From contig JAGCSI010000078.1 in the NCBI GenBank assembly GCA_017964255.1, positions 1 to 33,725 of the forward strand: a stretch of 33,725 nt of DNA, read 5' to 3'. Source of the stretch: Bacteroidales bacterium. Lineage in GTDB: Bacteria > Bacteroidota > Bacteroidia > Bacteroidales > WCHB1-69. Below are positions 23,243 through 32,265 of this stretch, in pieces. The position numbers and the translations under genes are program-made. The notes below the pieces were generated by a model. The model was not told the origin of the DNA. It saw nothing but the letters and a program-made list of their open reading frames with translations, and did not search any database. Every line of letters starts with the position of its first letter. Position 1 is the first letter of the stretch.

Positions 23243-24367
23243 TTGAAGATAGCGATAAACACACGGTTGTTGCTTCCCGACAAGCTGGAAGGCATAGGGT
23301 GGGTGATGTATGAGACCCTGCGCCGTATGGTGTTGTCGCATCCAGAGGTGGAGTTTTATTTTATTTTTGACCATCAACCTGCCCCGAAATATATTTTCGC
23401 ATCCAATGTGACTCCGGTGGTGCTGATGCCGCCGGCCCGACATCCTTTATTATATATATGGTATTTCGAATTGTCGGTCACACGTTTCTTGCGCAAATTA
23501 AAGCCCGATTTGTTCTATTCTCCCGACGGCTATTTGAGTTTGCGCACGGAGGTGCCTTCGGTGGCGCATTTCCACGATTTGAGTTTCGAGCATTTCCCCA
23601 AGGATATGCCTTCGCTGGTGCTGTGGCATTACCGCAAGTATTTCCCCAAGTTTGCCCATAAGGCGCGGCGCATCATCACGGTGTCCGAATTTTCCAAAAA
23701 AGACATTTGTGAATGCTATAATATTGATACTGAAAAAATTGACGTGGTATACAATGGCGCCAACGAGATTTTTGTGCCACTATCAGCCGAGGAACAGCAG
23801 CGGGTTCGTGAACGGTATACACAGGGTAAACCCTATTTCATGTTTGTGGGTTCTCTTCATCCGCGCAAAAATCTGGCACGTCTTTTTCGCGCCTACGATT
23901 TGTTCAAAAAGCAAGCGGCAACAGATACCAGGTTGGTGATTGTAGGTGAGAAACGCTGGTGGACCGAGGATATACGACAGGCGTATGAAGGCATGCGCAG
24001 CAAAGAAGAGGTGGTGTTTCTGGGGCATCTCAGTGCGGAAAAACTGCATGAGATTACTGCTGCAGCCTATGCGTCAGTGTATGTGTCTTATTTTGAAGGT
24101 TTTGGAATCCCTATAGTGGAGGCTTTCCGCTGCCAAGTTCCGGTTATTACGTCTAATGTCACGTCAATGCCCGAGGTGGCGGCAGGGGCAGCGTTGCTTG
24201 CGGACCCTTTCGACGAAAACGATATTGCGAAAGCAATGCTAAAAATTCAGGATGAAAAACTCCGATCAGAATTGGTTGTAAAAGGCTGGAAAAGAAAAAA
24301 TTGCTTCTCCTGGGATCTGGCAGCAGAGCAAATTTGGCAGTCTTTGATGAAGGTTGTTGAAAAATAA
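23243..24367 (+). CDS. Glycosyltransferase, GT4 family (GT-B fold)
   Basis: A 374-residue retaining glycosyltransferase. The N-terminal half binds the acceptor (HFHDLSFEHFPK, RRIITVSEFSKKDI). The C-terminal half binds the nucleotide-sugar: FVGSLHPRKNLARL, LVIVGEKRWW and the EX7E motif Glu285...Glu293 in FEGFGIPIVEAF. It resembles mannosyltransferases of polysaccharide or LPS synthesis, but donor and acceptor cannot be read from sequence. The start is TTG at 23243: an in-frame TAA at 23222-23224 excludes an upstream ATG. It stands alone, with its own promoter just upstream and no sugar-pathway genes beside it. Confidence 0.88.
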   Translation: MKIAINTRLLLPDKLEGIGWVMYETLRRMVLSHPEVEFYFIFDHQPAPKYIFASNVTPVVLMPPARHPLLYIWYFELSVTRFLRKLKPDLFYSPDGYLSLRTEVPSVAHFHDLSFEHFPKDMPSLVLWHYRKYFPKFAHKARRIITVSEFSKKDICECYNIDTEKIDVVYNGANEIFVPLSAEEQQRVRERYTQGKPYFMFVGSLHPRKNLARLFRAYDLFKKQAATDTRLVIVGEKRWWTEDIRQAYEGMRSKEEVVFLGHLSAEKLHEITAAAYASVYVSYFEGFGIPIVEAFRCQVPVITSNVTSMPEVAAGAALLADPFDENDIAKAMLKIQDEKLRSELVVKGWKRKNCFSWDLAAEQIWQSLMKVVEK

Positions 24368-24445
24368 TTGATTGATAATCAGTTTGTTGTAATTTTTTCA
24401 AGTAAAAAAATCTTAATAAATCACCATTGTATTAAATTATTTTTA

Positions 24446-24453
24446 TATATTTG
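24446..24453 (+). promoter_or_regulatory. Promoter of the regulator-receptor-DUF4249 operon
   Basis: TATATTTG with TTG at 24427-24429 as a possible -33 (spacer 16). It predicts a leader of about 45 nt to ATG 24505 or 85 nt to ATG 24544. Confidence 0.68.
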
Positions 24454-24477
24454 CAATTGGATAAAAGATATAAATCT

Positions 24478-24492
24478 AATTGATAATCAATT
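24478..24492. promoter_or_regulatory. 15-nt palindrome in the leader of the response-regulator gene
   Basis: AATTGAT-A-ATCAATT is a perfect 7+1+7 inverted repeat. A second copy of its core, ATTGATAATCA, is at 24371-24381, upstream of the promoter. Two copies flanking the promoter suggest an operator, possibly for autoregulation by the encoded regulator. Confidence 0.5.
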
Positions 24493-24504
24493 CGTTATAT
24501 ACTT

Positions 24505-25314
24505 ATGAAGGGTAAAGATAGCGTAACAAAACAAAATAATAAAATGAAAAAAGGTAAAATAATGTTAGTCGAAGATAGTCAGAATCTTCGCTATGTTTTA
24601 AGAGATTACTTTGAAATGCTTGGTTATGAGGTGTCTGAGTACAGTGATGGCAACTCTGCTTCCAAAGCGTTTAACAGAGGATTGTTTGACATCTGCATTT
24701 TGGATGTTATTATGGCGGACAAAGACGGTTTCACCTTGTTGCAGGAAATCCGTAAATTGGATGCCGATGTTCCGGTGATTTTCTTGACGGCCAAAGCTAG
24801 CAAGGAAGACCGTATCAAAGGTTTCAAACTGGGTTGCGACGATTACATGTCCAAGCCTTTCAGTACGGAAGAGTTGGCACTCCGTATCGAGGCCATCCTG
24901 CGCCGTACCCGTCGATTCAAAGATGAGTCCGATTCTTTGTATCATGAGAAAATTTACAAATTCGGTGATTTCGAATTCAACTACAGTGCCATGCAGCTGA
25001 TTCACCCGAAGAAAACCCGCACGTTGACCCGCAAGGAGGCTGAACTGCTGAAACTGTTGTGTGAGCATCAGAACAAGTTGCTGCCTCGTGAGGTGATTTT
25101 GAAGGAAGTCTGGGGCGACGAGGATTATTCCGTTGGCCGTAGCATGGATGTTTTCCTGACCAAGTTGCGTTCATATATTAATATTGAGCCTGTGAAGAAA
25201 GAACATCTTAACCCGAATGGTGGTCGCCACGACAAATATCTGCCGGGCTTCGAACCCAAGGTTGAGATCTGCAATGTTCATGGAACAGGTTTCATCTTGA
25301 AAGTGAGAGAATAA
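24505..25314 (+). CDS. OmpR/PhoB-family response regulator
   Basis: A 269-residue two-component DNA-binding regulator. The receiver domain (~17-130) has Glu23-Asp24, phospho-acceptor Asp67 (CILDVIMADKDG), Thr95 and Lys117 (KPF). The winged-helix output domain (~150-267) has LTRKEAELLKLL, LLPREVILKEVWG and DVFLTKLRSYI. About 20 extra residues (around NIEPVKKEHLNPNGGRHDKYLPGFEP) sit before the final wing NVHGTGFIL, compared with usual family members. A second ATG at 24544 (MKKGKIMLVEDS) gives a more typical N-terminus and may be the true start. No histidine kinase gene is in the window. The receptor gene begins 5 nt after its stop, so the two are co-transcribed. Confidence 0.92.
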   Translation: MKGKDSVTKQNNKMKKGKIMLVEDSQNLRYVLRDYFEMLGYEVSEYSDGNSASKAFNRGLFDICILDVIMADKDGFTLLQEIRKLDADVPVIFLTAKASKEDRIKGFKLGCDDYMSKPFSTEELALRIEAILRRTRRFKDESDSLYHEKIYKFGDFEFNYSAMQLIHPKKTRTLTRKEAELLKLLCEHQNKLLPREVILKEVWGDEDYSVGRSMDVFLTKLRSYINIEPVKKEHLNPNGGRHDKYLPGFEPKVEICNVHGTGFILKVRE

Positions 25315-25319
25315 TAGTT

Positions 25320-27707
25320 TTGAAAAAGCTCTGTTTATTGGCGATACTTCTCGCCGTGTTGCATGCCGCATTCGCCCAAAAGGTGACTGTTTCGGGTGTT
25401 GTGGTAGACGCAAACAGTGGGGAGCAGATAACAGGTGCGTATATTATTCTGACCGATACGGTCAATCCATCTAACCCGCAGGGTTGCGTCAGCAACAAGG
25501 CGGGTTTTTATTCTGTCTCTGTTTATCCGGGGACTTATCTGCTCAAAGTGTCCTTTATGGGCTACAAAGAGTATTCCGAGATGATTCGGATGGAGGCTAA
25601 CAGAAGTCTGAATATCGCTATTGAACCTGCGGCCATCCTGACCGACGAGGTGGTGGTGACCGGCCAGCAGAGTGACCATAACGTCAGCAGTGTCGATGTC
25701 GGCAAGGTGGATTTGCAGGTACAGGCCATCAAGAAGATGCCCGCCTTCTTGGGTGAGGCGGATGTAATCAAGGCCGTACAGCTGCTGCCGGGTTTCTCCG
25801 CCGGTTCAGAAGGCAATAGCGGCTTGTATGTGCGCGGTGGTGCCGCCGATCAGAACTTGGTGCTGCTTGATGAGGCCACCATTTATAATGCCAGCCATCT
25901 TTTCGGTTTTTTCTCGGTGTTCAATACTGATGCTATCCGGAATGTGGAGGTCTATAAGTCGGGTATGCCCGCATATTACGGAGGTCGTTTGTCATCCATC
26001 ATTGATGTGTCGCAGAAAGAGGGCAACATGAAAAAGTACGAGTTCGATGGCAGTATCGGACTCCTCTTCTCCAAATTCACCTTGCAGGGACCTATCAAAA
26101 AGGACAAGTGCTCCTTTATCATCTCCGGTCGCCGTACGTACATCGATTTGCTGATACAGCCTTTCCTTCCCAAAAAACATCAGATGAAGGGGCTGAAATT
26201 CTATTTTTATGACCTGAACGCCAAATTCAATGTGGTGATCAACGACAAACACCGCTTGTATTTCGGAGGTTATTACGGACGTGACCACTATGGCTTCAGG
26301 TCACGGTCCGACATGATGAAGGTGAATTTCCTCTGGGCCAATGCCATGGCCAGCGCCAGATGGAATTACATCATCTCTCCCAAGTTGTTCCTGAATACGA
26401 CTTTTACCTTCAGTCATTACGACTTTTCCACCTTGATGAATATGGATGTGTATAAGTTTGAAATGATGTCGGGACTGGAGGAATATGCCGTGAAAAGCGA
26501 GTTGACTTATTTGCCCACTCCGGCACATAATTTACGCTTTGGTGTTCATTATATCTACCATGTGATGCGTCCGAATGACTTTGATGTGGAGGCGGGTGCG
26601 CAAATCAACCTGTCGTTACCCAAAAGCGCTCCAATGTACGCTCATGAGTTGGGTATTTACGCATCGGATGAGTGGGATATTGCCAAGTGGCTGAAAGTGA
26701 ATATAGGACTCCGTTATTCCCATTTCGAGCATGTGGGAAAATTTACGCGTTACATATTGGATGCCCGGGATATGGTTGTCGATTCCATTGTATATGGCAA
26801 GGGCGAGCGTATCAAACAATACAATAGGGTGGAGCCTCGCTTGAACATGCGTTTCCGTCTGGCAGAATATACCTCCATCAAAGCTTCTGCCACTCTCAAT
26901 TACCAGTATCTCCACCAGATACCGATGTCCACCATCTCGCTTCCGGTGGATGTGTGGATGCCCTCAACGGAATTGTTGAAACCGCAGACTTGTGTGCAGG
27001 TGTCGTTGGGATTGTATCAGAATTTCTATAAGAATATGTTCGAGGCTTATATTGATGGCTATTATAAAAGAATGTATAATCTGGCAGAGTATAAGGATGG
27101 TTTGGCCTTTAATTCGTTGATGATCAACCCTGACCAAATGTACACTTTCGGAGATGGCTATTCCACTGGCGTGGAGTTCTTCTTCAAGAAGAGCAAGGGA
27201 CGTTTCACAGGTTTTATAGGCTATACGCTGTCCTATACTAAGCGTCATTTTGACGAATTGAACGGCGGCGAGCCCTTCTATGCCAAGTACGATCGTCGTC
27301 ATGATGTGAGTATCAACTTGTCGTACGAGATTTTGCGAAACAAGCTGACGGTGTCGTTGGTGTGGGTGTATGCCACAGGCAATGCCATGACTGTTCCACT
27401 TGGGTTCTACCAGTTCAATGGCGGTATGATTCAGGAATACAGCAAGCGCAACGAGTACCGTATGGCGCCGTATCATCGTCTGGACTTCTCTCTGGATTGG
27501 TTCATTGCCAAACGACGTCACTTCGAAACAAGTCTGAATTTCTCCATCTACAATGTGTATAACAGGAAGAATCCTTTCTTCATTTTCTATGAAACTAAAA
27601 CCAATGTGGATTTGTCGAATCAGGTCTTTGAAATGGAGACCAAGGCTTATCAGATGAGTTTGGTGCCGATTATGCCATCCATTACCTGGAATTTTAAAAT
27701 CAAGTAA
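25320..27707 (+). CDS. TonB-dependent outer-membrane receptor with carboxypeptidase-like N-domain
   Basis: A 795-residue outer-membrane transporter that takes up a ligand using energy from TonB. Signal peptide 1-19 (AAFAQ). A CarboxypepD_reg-like domain, ~21-105 (SGVVVDANSGEQITGAYIIL, YLLKVSFMGYKEY), precedes the plug, ~115-230 (AVQLLPGFSAGSEGNSGLYVRGGAADQNLVLLDEATIYN), and a beta-barrel of alternating aromatic strands to the terminus. It is shorter than SusC proteins, and no SusD is present. The start is TTG at 25320, which yields the typical MKKL signal start; translation is probably coupled to the regulator gene. The DUF4249 gene begins on the base after its stop. Ligand unknown. Confidence 0.9.
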   Translation: MKKLCLLAILLAVLHAAFAQKVTVSGVVVDANSGEQITGAYIILTDTVNPSNPQGCVSNKAGFYSVSVYPGTYLLKVSFMGYKEYSEMIRMEANRSLNIAIEPAAILTDEVVVTGQQSDHNVSSVDVGKVDLQVQAIKKMPAFLGEADVIKAVQLLPGFSAGSEGNSGLYVRGGAADQNLVLLDEATIYNASHLFGFFSVFNTDAIRNVEVYKSGMPAYYGGRLSSIIDVSQKEGNMKKYEFDGSIGLLFSKFTLQGPIKKDKCSFIISGRRTYIDLLIQPFLPKKHQMKGLKFYFYDLNAKFNVVINDKHRLYFGGYYGRDHYGFRSRSDMMKVNFLWANAMASARWNYIISPKLFLNTTFTFSHYDFSTLMNMDVYKFEMMSGLEEYAVKSELTYLPTPAHNLRFGVHYIYHVMRPNDFDVEAGAQINLSLPKSAPMYAHELGIYASDEWDIAKWLKVNIGLRYSHFEHVGKFTRYILDARDMVVDSIVYGKGERIKQYNRVEPRLNMRFRLAEYTSIKASATLNYQYLHQIPMSTISLPVDVWMPSTELLKPQTCVQVSLGLYQNFYKNMFEAYIDGYYKRMYNLAEYKDGLAFNSLMINPDQMYTFGDGYSTGVEFFFKKSKGRFTGFIGYTLSYTKRHFDELNGGEPFYAKYDRRHDVSINLSYEILRNKLTVSLVWVYATGNAMTVPLGFYQFNGGMIQEYSKRNEYRMAPYHRLDFSLDWFIAKRRHFETSLNFSIYNVYNRKNPFFIFYETKTNVDLSNQVFEMETKAYQMSLVPIMPSITWNFKIK

Positions 27708-28622
27708 ATGAATAAAAAACATTGGATTATAGGATTTTGCTTGCCGCTTTTGCTGCTGTTTCAGGCTTGCCAGTCGGAAATCGAGGTGGATTTGCCGGAC
27801 TATGAGCCGAAGTTGGTGGTGGAAGGCTATATTGAAAATGGCAAGCCACCCCGGGTCATGCTGACACGCAGCGTGCCGTTTTTTCAACATATGGATTATG
27901 ATTATATTGTGGAGAATGTGCTGATAATGGATGCGTCGGTTATTGTGTATGCTGAGGACGGGGAAGGACAGCGCTTGAACTTTCAAGAATGTGCGGATTC
28001 ACCATACCGTTATGCTTATGTCGGACGTTTCCCAGGTCGTGAAAATATGCGCTATGACTTGGAGATAGAGTGGCAGGGTAAGAAATATACCGCTTCTACC
28101 CGTGTTTTGCATACTTTCGACTTGGATTCCATCGGTTTTTATGCCAAACCGGAATTGTTGGGTGAGGCTCGAAGAACCATTCGGGTGCTGATGACGGATG
28201 ATCCACAGGAGTTGAATTTCTATCAGTTTTTTGTGAAGCTTGATTGTAAAACTATTCACGACAGGGTGTGGGTGACCACTTTGCCGGTGGCTTTCGATGA
28301 TGTTACTTTCAGTGGACTCACATTTAATTATGAGGTGCTTAGAGCCAATCCATCAGCTTTTTTCATGCCTTTGATGACGGATGAGGAACAGAAGGAGTAT
28401 TTCCGCATGACTTATCGTCCTGGCGACACCGTTTACGTGAAATACGGTTTGATTGATTATGACAGTTACCAGTTCTGGAATACAGGGGGGAACAATGCCT
28501 CACTGGGACAGAATCCGTTCACGAATCCGACGCCCACAATTTCCAATATCAAGGGTGATAATGTGACGGGAGTGTGGTGCGGATATGCTTCGAAAACCGA
28601 AAAACTGGTTTACGACAATTAG
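27708..28622 (+). CDS. DUF4249 family lipoprotein
   Basis: A 304-residue predicted lipoprotein (signal peptide with FQAC, Cys21) containing the DUF4249 start pattern VDLPDYEPKLVVEGYIENGKPPRVMLTRSVPF and beta-strand-rich, extended segments after it. DUF4249 proteins are found in Bacteroidota next to TonB-dependent receptors of this kind and are thought to act as surface partners; the function is undetermined. The start ATG directly follows the receptor stop codon (0 nt gap). Its 3' end converges with the TolC-like gene, 10 nt away, without an evident terminator. Confidence 0.85.
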   Translation: MNKKHWIIGFCLPLLLLFQACQSEIEVDLPDYEPKLVVEGYIENGKPPRVMLTRSVPFFQHMDYDYIVENVLIMDASVIVYAEDGEGQRLNFQECADSPYRYAYVGRFPGRENMRYDLEIEWQGKKYTASTRVLHTFDLDSIGFYAKPELLGEARRTIRVLMTDDPQELNFYQFFVKLDCKTIHDRVWVTTLPVAFDDVTFSGLTFNYEVLRANPSAFFMPLMTDEEQKEYFRMTYRPGDTVYVKYGLIDYDSYQFWNTGGNNASLGQNPFTNPTPTISNIKGDNVTGVWCGYASKTEKLVYDN

Positions 28623-28632
28623 TGTGTTGAAT

Positions 28633-29892
28633 TTACAAACGGCCAGTCAGTGCCAAGAGTTCGTACTTGGCTTTCAGTAATTGTATGGAGTGGACTTCCT
28701 GGTTGAGCAGCGACTGGGTTTCATCGTTTTGCTGCTTGATGTAGTCGTAGGCCGTGATGGTACCATTGAGGAGCTGAATGGAGAACGCATTGGTGATTTC
28801 TTTTTGCTTTTCCGTAATCTGTTTGTCGATAATCAGCATATTCTCAATACGCTGGATTTCAAAGCGTTTTTCCTGGATGGCGATGTTGTTGCCCTTGGCG
28901 AAGTCGCTTTCCTGACTGGTCAAAATGGCTTTCTGCAGGTTGATGACATTTGACACACCGGTACTTTTTGCCCAGTCGATAAGCGGAATGTTCACGCGTA
29001 CACCCACTTCATAGTACCAATGGAAATTGGGGTTGAAGAAATTGTAGTTGGGACGGCCGTAACCTCCCGTGGCAAACAGCGACAGGCGGGGAAGACTGTT
29101 GGCCAGATGCAGCTTGCGCTGGAATTCCATGGTCTGCTTGCCATTCTCGAAAATTTTGTATTCCAGACGTGCCGATTCTGAATTGATATCCACAGAGGGC
29201 ACATCGGGAATAGCAAACTCCACTTGAGAGAGGTCTTTGCCCGTGAGAATGGACAATGATGCGATCAGTGATTCTTTTTTGGCTTGCAGCTCACCCTTGT
29301 TTTGTCCCACTTTCAGCATCTCGACCTCCAGTTGTGATACGGCGCTGACGGGAATAATACCATTGGTTTGCAGGGAGTTGAGTTGCGCTAACTGTTTTTG
29401 CAGCACTTCTTCGGCATTGTTGAGGATGTGAAGATGTTTGTCCACAATCAGCAAATTCAGGTACAGCGTAATAACCTGTTCCTTCATCTCGTTGATAGCA
29501 ATCTCCACTTTATAAATCTCAGCCTCATTGGCCAGCTTCTCATAACGTCTTCCGTAGTACAATTTTCCGCCTTCAAAAATTACCTGCTCGAAATCAATTC
29601 CGATAAAATACTGATGGTTGTTGAAGGTGTCGGCCCCGTCAACGTAGGGGTACAGCTGGGGCACATCCGAGCGGTAAGCGGCCTCGCCGTTGATTTCCAA
29701 CTTCGGGAAAATATGGGAAGCGGCATTGTTCAGCTTGACTTTCAGCAATTTGTCATTCAGTTCTTTTTGCACATTGGCGGACGATTGCGCCACCGCCCAT
29801 TCCTGGCATTGCTCAATGGTAACCACATTTTGCGCAAAAACAAAAGAGACAAGGGAGAACAGGAAAAAAGACAGGAGTATATGTTTTTTCAT
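28633..29892 (-). CDS. TolC-family outer-membrane efflux protein
   Basis: A 419-residue outer-membrane channel. Signal peptide 1-20 (FAQ). Two outer-membrane efflux protein repeats with long amphipathic helices are visible (e.g. NLLIVDKHLHILNNAEEVLQKQLAQLNSLQTNG and its counterpart near 340-410). Beta-strand blocks follow the pattern FIGIDFEQVIFEGG / GVRVNIPLIDWAKS. It normally works with an inner-membrane pump and a periplasmic adaptor; neither is encoded nearby, so it must pair with proteins from elsewhere, possibly a type I or RND system. It has its own promoter and is divergent from the small lipoprotein gene. Confidence 0.9.
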   Translation of the reverse strand: MKKHILLSFFLFSLVSFVFAQNVVTIEQCQEWAVAQSSANVQKELNDKLLKVKLNNAASHIFPKLEINGEAAYRSDVPQLYPYVDGADTFNNHQYFIGIDFEQVIFEGGKLYYGRRYEKLANEAEIYKVEIAINEMKEQVITLYLNLLIVDKHLHILNNAEEVLQKQLAQLNSLQTNGIIPVSAVSQLEVEMLKVGQNKGELQAKKESLIASLSILTGKDLSQVEFAIPDVPSVDINSESARLEYKIFENGKQTMEFQRKLHLANSLPRLSLFATGGYGRPNYNFFNPNFHWYYEVGVRVNIPLIDWAKSTGVSNVINLQKAILTSQESDFAKGNNIAIQEKRFEIQRIENMLIIDKQITEKQKEITNAFSIQLLNGTITAYDYIKQQNDETQSLLNQEVHSIQLLKAKYELLALTGRL

Positions 29893-29947
29893 AAATTTCT
29901 GTTTTTCAGTATGTTATATTTTCAGAGACAAAAACTCTTTAAAAGTG

Positions 29948-29955
29948 CAAATTTA
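29948..29955 (-). promoter_or_regulatory. Promoter of the TolC-like gene
   Basis: The minus strand reads TAAATTTG with TTG at 29975-29977, exactly 19 nt upstream. This is one of the best matches to the Bacteroidota consensus in the window. It lies 55 nt before the ATG. Confidence 0.78.
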
Positions 29956-30015
29956 GAAAAATTTTTGTCATAAACAATTCGTTATCGGAATGTATATAGA
30001 ATCAACAAAAATCAG

Positions 30016-30023
30016 TATTTTTG
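30016..30023 (+). promoter_or_regulatory. -7 promoter box for the small lipoprotein gene
   Basis: TATTTTTG, 45 nt before ATG 30069. It overlaps a TTG at 30021 that would otherwise extend the reading frame, so it decides the start. No clear -33. Confidence 0.68.
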
Positions 30024-30068
30024 CAAAAAGTTTTTTTTGTTCAATTATTGAAGATTAAAGCATTGAAT

Positions 30069-30335
30069 ATGAAAATATTGAAAAGGGTTAACGGCAAGGC
30101 GGTGGCGTTTGGTTTGGTTGCGCTCATGGTTATGGGCCTGATTTCATGCAAGAGGGAGAAATGCTCGTATTACAAAGATATTATGAAATATTACGACCAG
30201 TCGGAGGAGGCCTGGACTAATAGCTATGAGCAGGGAAAAATAGACTCGGTAGATTTGGATAACCAGTTGTACAAAATTCAGCGCGAGCGCGAGGCCTTGA
30301 AAAAACAGTACAAGGAGTGTGTGGAGGAAGAGTAA
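30069..30335 (+). CDS. Small lipoprotein of unknown function
   Basis: An 88-residue protein with a lipoprotein signal peptide (KAVAFGLVALMVMGLISC, Cys27), followed by a highly charged, mostly helical mature part of ~60 residues (EAWTNSYEQGKIDSVDLDNQLYKIQ..., ending in EEE). It has three Cys in total after the lipidation site region, so a disulfide in the periplasm is possible. I do not recognise the family. ATG 30069 is preferred because the promoter box lies at 30016-30023. lepA follows 21 nt after its stop, and the two may be partly co-transcribed. Confidence 0.7.
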   Translation: MKILKRVNGKAVAFGLVALMVMGLISCKREKCSYYKDIMKYYDQSEEAWTNSYEQGKIDSVDLDNQLYKIQREREALKKQYKECVEEE

Positions 30336-30343
30336 AATTTTCG

Positions 30344-30351
30344 TATTTTTG
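30344..30351 (+). promoter_or_regulatory. -7 promoter box abutting the lepA start codon
   Basis: TATTTTTG ends only 5 nt before ATG 30357. If used, transcription would begin at about the start codon itself, giving a leaderless lepA mRNA. No -33 match was seen. Confidence 0.6.
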
Positions 30352-30356
30352 CCGTT

Positions 30357-32147
30357 ATGATGAAGAATATTAGGAATTTTTGCATTATTGCCCATATCGA
30401 CCACGGTAAGAGTACTTTAGCTGACCGTTTGCTGCAATATACAGGTACGGTGAACGAGCGCGATTTTCAGGATCAGGTGCTGGATGATATGGATTTGGAG
30501 CGCGAGCGTGGTATCACCATCAAAAGCCATGCTATCCAGATGAATTATAAATATAAAGGTGAGGAATATGTGCTGAACCTGATTGACACTCCGGGGCATG
30601 TGGACTTTTCTTACGAGGTGTCCCGTTCCATTGCCGCCTGCGAAGGCGCTTTGTTGCTGATAGACGCAACCCAAGGTGTTCAGGCCCAGACGATTTCGAA
30701 CCTGTATCTGGCCATTGAGAATGATTTGGAAATCATTCCGGTGCTGAACAAGATGGATATGCCGGCCGCCATGCCCGACGAGGTGAAAGACCAGATTGTG
30801 GATTTGATTGGCTGCGACGCCTCCGACATTATCGAGGCCAGCGGCAAGACCGGTGCTGGCGTGGAGGAGATTCTCGCCGCTATCATCGAAAAGATTCCCG
30901 CTCCCGTTGGCGACCCTGCCGCTCCGCTGCAAGCATTGATTTTCGACTCCGTATTCAATTCATACAGAGGTATTATCGCTTATTTCCGTATCAAAAACGG
31001 TACGATTAAGACCAACGATTTTGTGAAATTCATGGCCACGGGTAAGGAGTATTATGCCGACGAAATCGGGGTGTTGCGCCTGAATCAGGAGCCGAAAGCG
31101 GAACTGTCCGCCGGCGATGTGGGCTATATTATTTCGGGTATCAAGACTTCCAAGGAGGTGAGGGTAGGTGATACCATCACCCATGTGAACAATCCTTGCA
31201 CAGAGGCAGTTGCGGGTTTCCAAGAGGTGAAACCGATGTTGTTTGCCGGTATCTATCCCACCAATGCCGATGACTACGAGGAGTTGCGTTCTTCGCTGGA
31301 GAAATTGCAGTTGAACGATGCCTCTTTGACTTTCGTTCCGGAATCCTCCGCCGCATTGGGCTTCGGTTTCCGTTGCGGTTTCTTGGGCTTGCTACACATG
31401 GAAATTGTGCAGGAACGCTTGGACCGAGAGTTCGATATGGATGTGATTGCCACCGTTCCCAATGTGTCGTACAAGGTCATCACCACCAAACGCGAGGTGT
31501 TGGAGGTGCATAATCCTTCGGGTATGCCGGCCCCCAATGCCATCGACCATGTGGAGGAACCTTTTATTTTGGCCCAGATTATCACCAAGGCCGAGTTTAT
31601 CGGTCCCGTGATGAAGTTATGTCTCGACAAACGTGGTACGCTGATCAACCAGACCTACATCTCTACCGACCGTATAGAATTGTCTTTTTACCTGCCTTTG
31701 GGTGAGATTATTTTCGACTTCTATGACAAACTGAAGAGCATTTCCAAGGGTTATGCTTCTTTCGATTACCATATTTCAGACTACAAACCCGCACAGCTGG
31801 TGAAACTGGATATTCTCCTGAATGGCGATTCGGTGGATGCCTTGTCATCGCTGATTCATGCCGATAATGCCTACGCTTTTGGTCGCCGTATTTGCGAGAA
31901 ACTGAAGGAGTTGATTCCCAGACAGCAGTTCGACATTGCCATCCAGGCGGCTATCGGTACCAAGATTATCGCTCGCGAAACAGTTAAAGCAGTGCGAAAG
32001 GATGTGACGGCCAAGTGTTATGGTGGTGATATTACCCGTAAGCGTAAGCTGTTGGAGAAGCAGAAGCAGGGCAAGAAACGTATGCGCCAGATTGGTAATG
32101 TGCAAGTGCCACAGTCCGCATTCCTCGCTGTGCTGAAGCTGGATTAA
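30357..32147 (+). CDS. lepA: Elongation factor 4 (LepA), ribosome-associated GTPase
   Basis: A 596-residue translational GTPase that acts on stalled or back-translocating ribosomes. Motifs are in order: G1 [10 protein letters not shown]2 around RERGIT, G3 [10 protein letters not shown]4 NKMDMP and G5 SGKTG. Then come domains II, III and V, and the LepA-specific C-terminal domain with its basic end ([31 protein letters not shown]). Length and domain order are standard. The ATG at 30360 (MKNIRNFC) is an equally good start. Its own TAnnTTTG box ends 5 nt upstream. Confidence 0.97.
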   Translation: MMKNIRNFCIIAHIDHGKSTLADRLLQYTGTVNERDFQDQVLDDMDLERERGITIKSHAIQMNYKYKGEEYVLNLIDTPGHVDFSYEVSRSIAACEGALLLIDATQGVQAQTISNLYLAIENDLEIIPVLNKMDMPAAMPDEVKDQIVDLIGCDASDIIEASGKTGAGVEEILAAIIEKIPAPVGDPAAPLQALIFDSVFNSYRGIIAYFRIKNGTIKTNDFVKFMATGKEYYADEIGVLRLNQEPKAELSAGDVGYIISGIKTSKEVRVGDTITHVNNPCTEAVAGFQEVKPMLFAGIYPTNADDYEELRSSLEKLQLNDASLTFVPESSAALGFGFRCGFLGLLHMEIVQERLDREFDMDVIATVPNVSYKVITTKREVLEVHNPSGMPAPNAIDHVEEPFILAQIITKAEFIGPVMKLCLDKRGTLINQTYISTDRIELSFYLPLGEIIFDFYDKLKSISKGYASFDYHISDYKPAQLVKLDILLNGDSVDALSSLIHADNAYAFGRRICEKLKELIPRQQFDIAIQAAIGTKIIARETVKAVRKDVTAKCYGGDITRKRKLLEKQKQGKKRMRQIGNVQVPQSAFLAVLKLD

Positions 32148-32233
32148 GCTTTTTCTTCCTCAGGTCTGAATTTATAAAGGCAGATTCTGTATAAAAAAAT
32201 TCTTCGAATTAACTTTTATTAACAAAAAAGTTG

Positions 32234-32241
32234 TATCTTTG
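32234..32241 (+). promoter_or_regulatory. -7 promoter box for the cysteine desulfurase gene
   Basis: TATCTTTG, 24 nt before ATG 32266. It contains a TTG (32239) that would lengthen the frame; the box makes that start unlikely. The remaining gap after lepA (32148-32233) is AT-rich and holds no clear terminator. Confidence 0.7.
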
Positions 32242-32265
32242 CAGCGATTTAAAAATTGTGAAGAT

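Noticed and set aside
26964-27986. 340-codon open frame antisense to the TonB receptor (and similar long antisense frames at 558-1295 and 32494-33438)
   Set aside because: They mirror strongly supported genes, have no recognisable domains or start context, and arise from the codon pattern of the sense gene.
30021-30068. TTG start at 30021 for the small lipoprotein
   Set aside because: The TTG is part of the promoter box, and ATG 30069 gives a proper lipoprotein signal peptide.
32239-32265. TTG start at 32239 for the cysteine desulfurase
   Set aside because: It overlaps the TATCTTTG box; ATG 32266 begins the conserved MIYLDNSAT.
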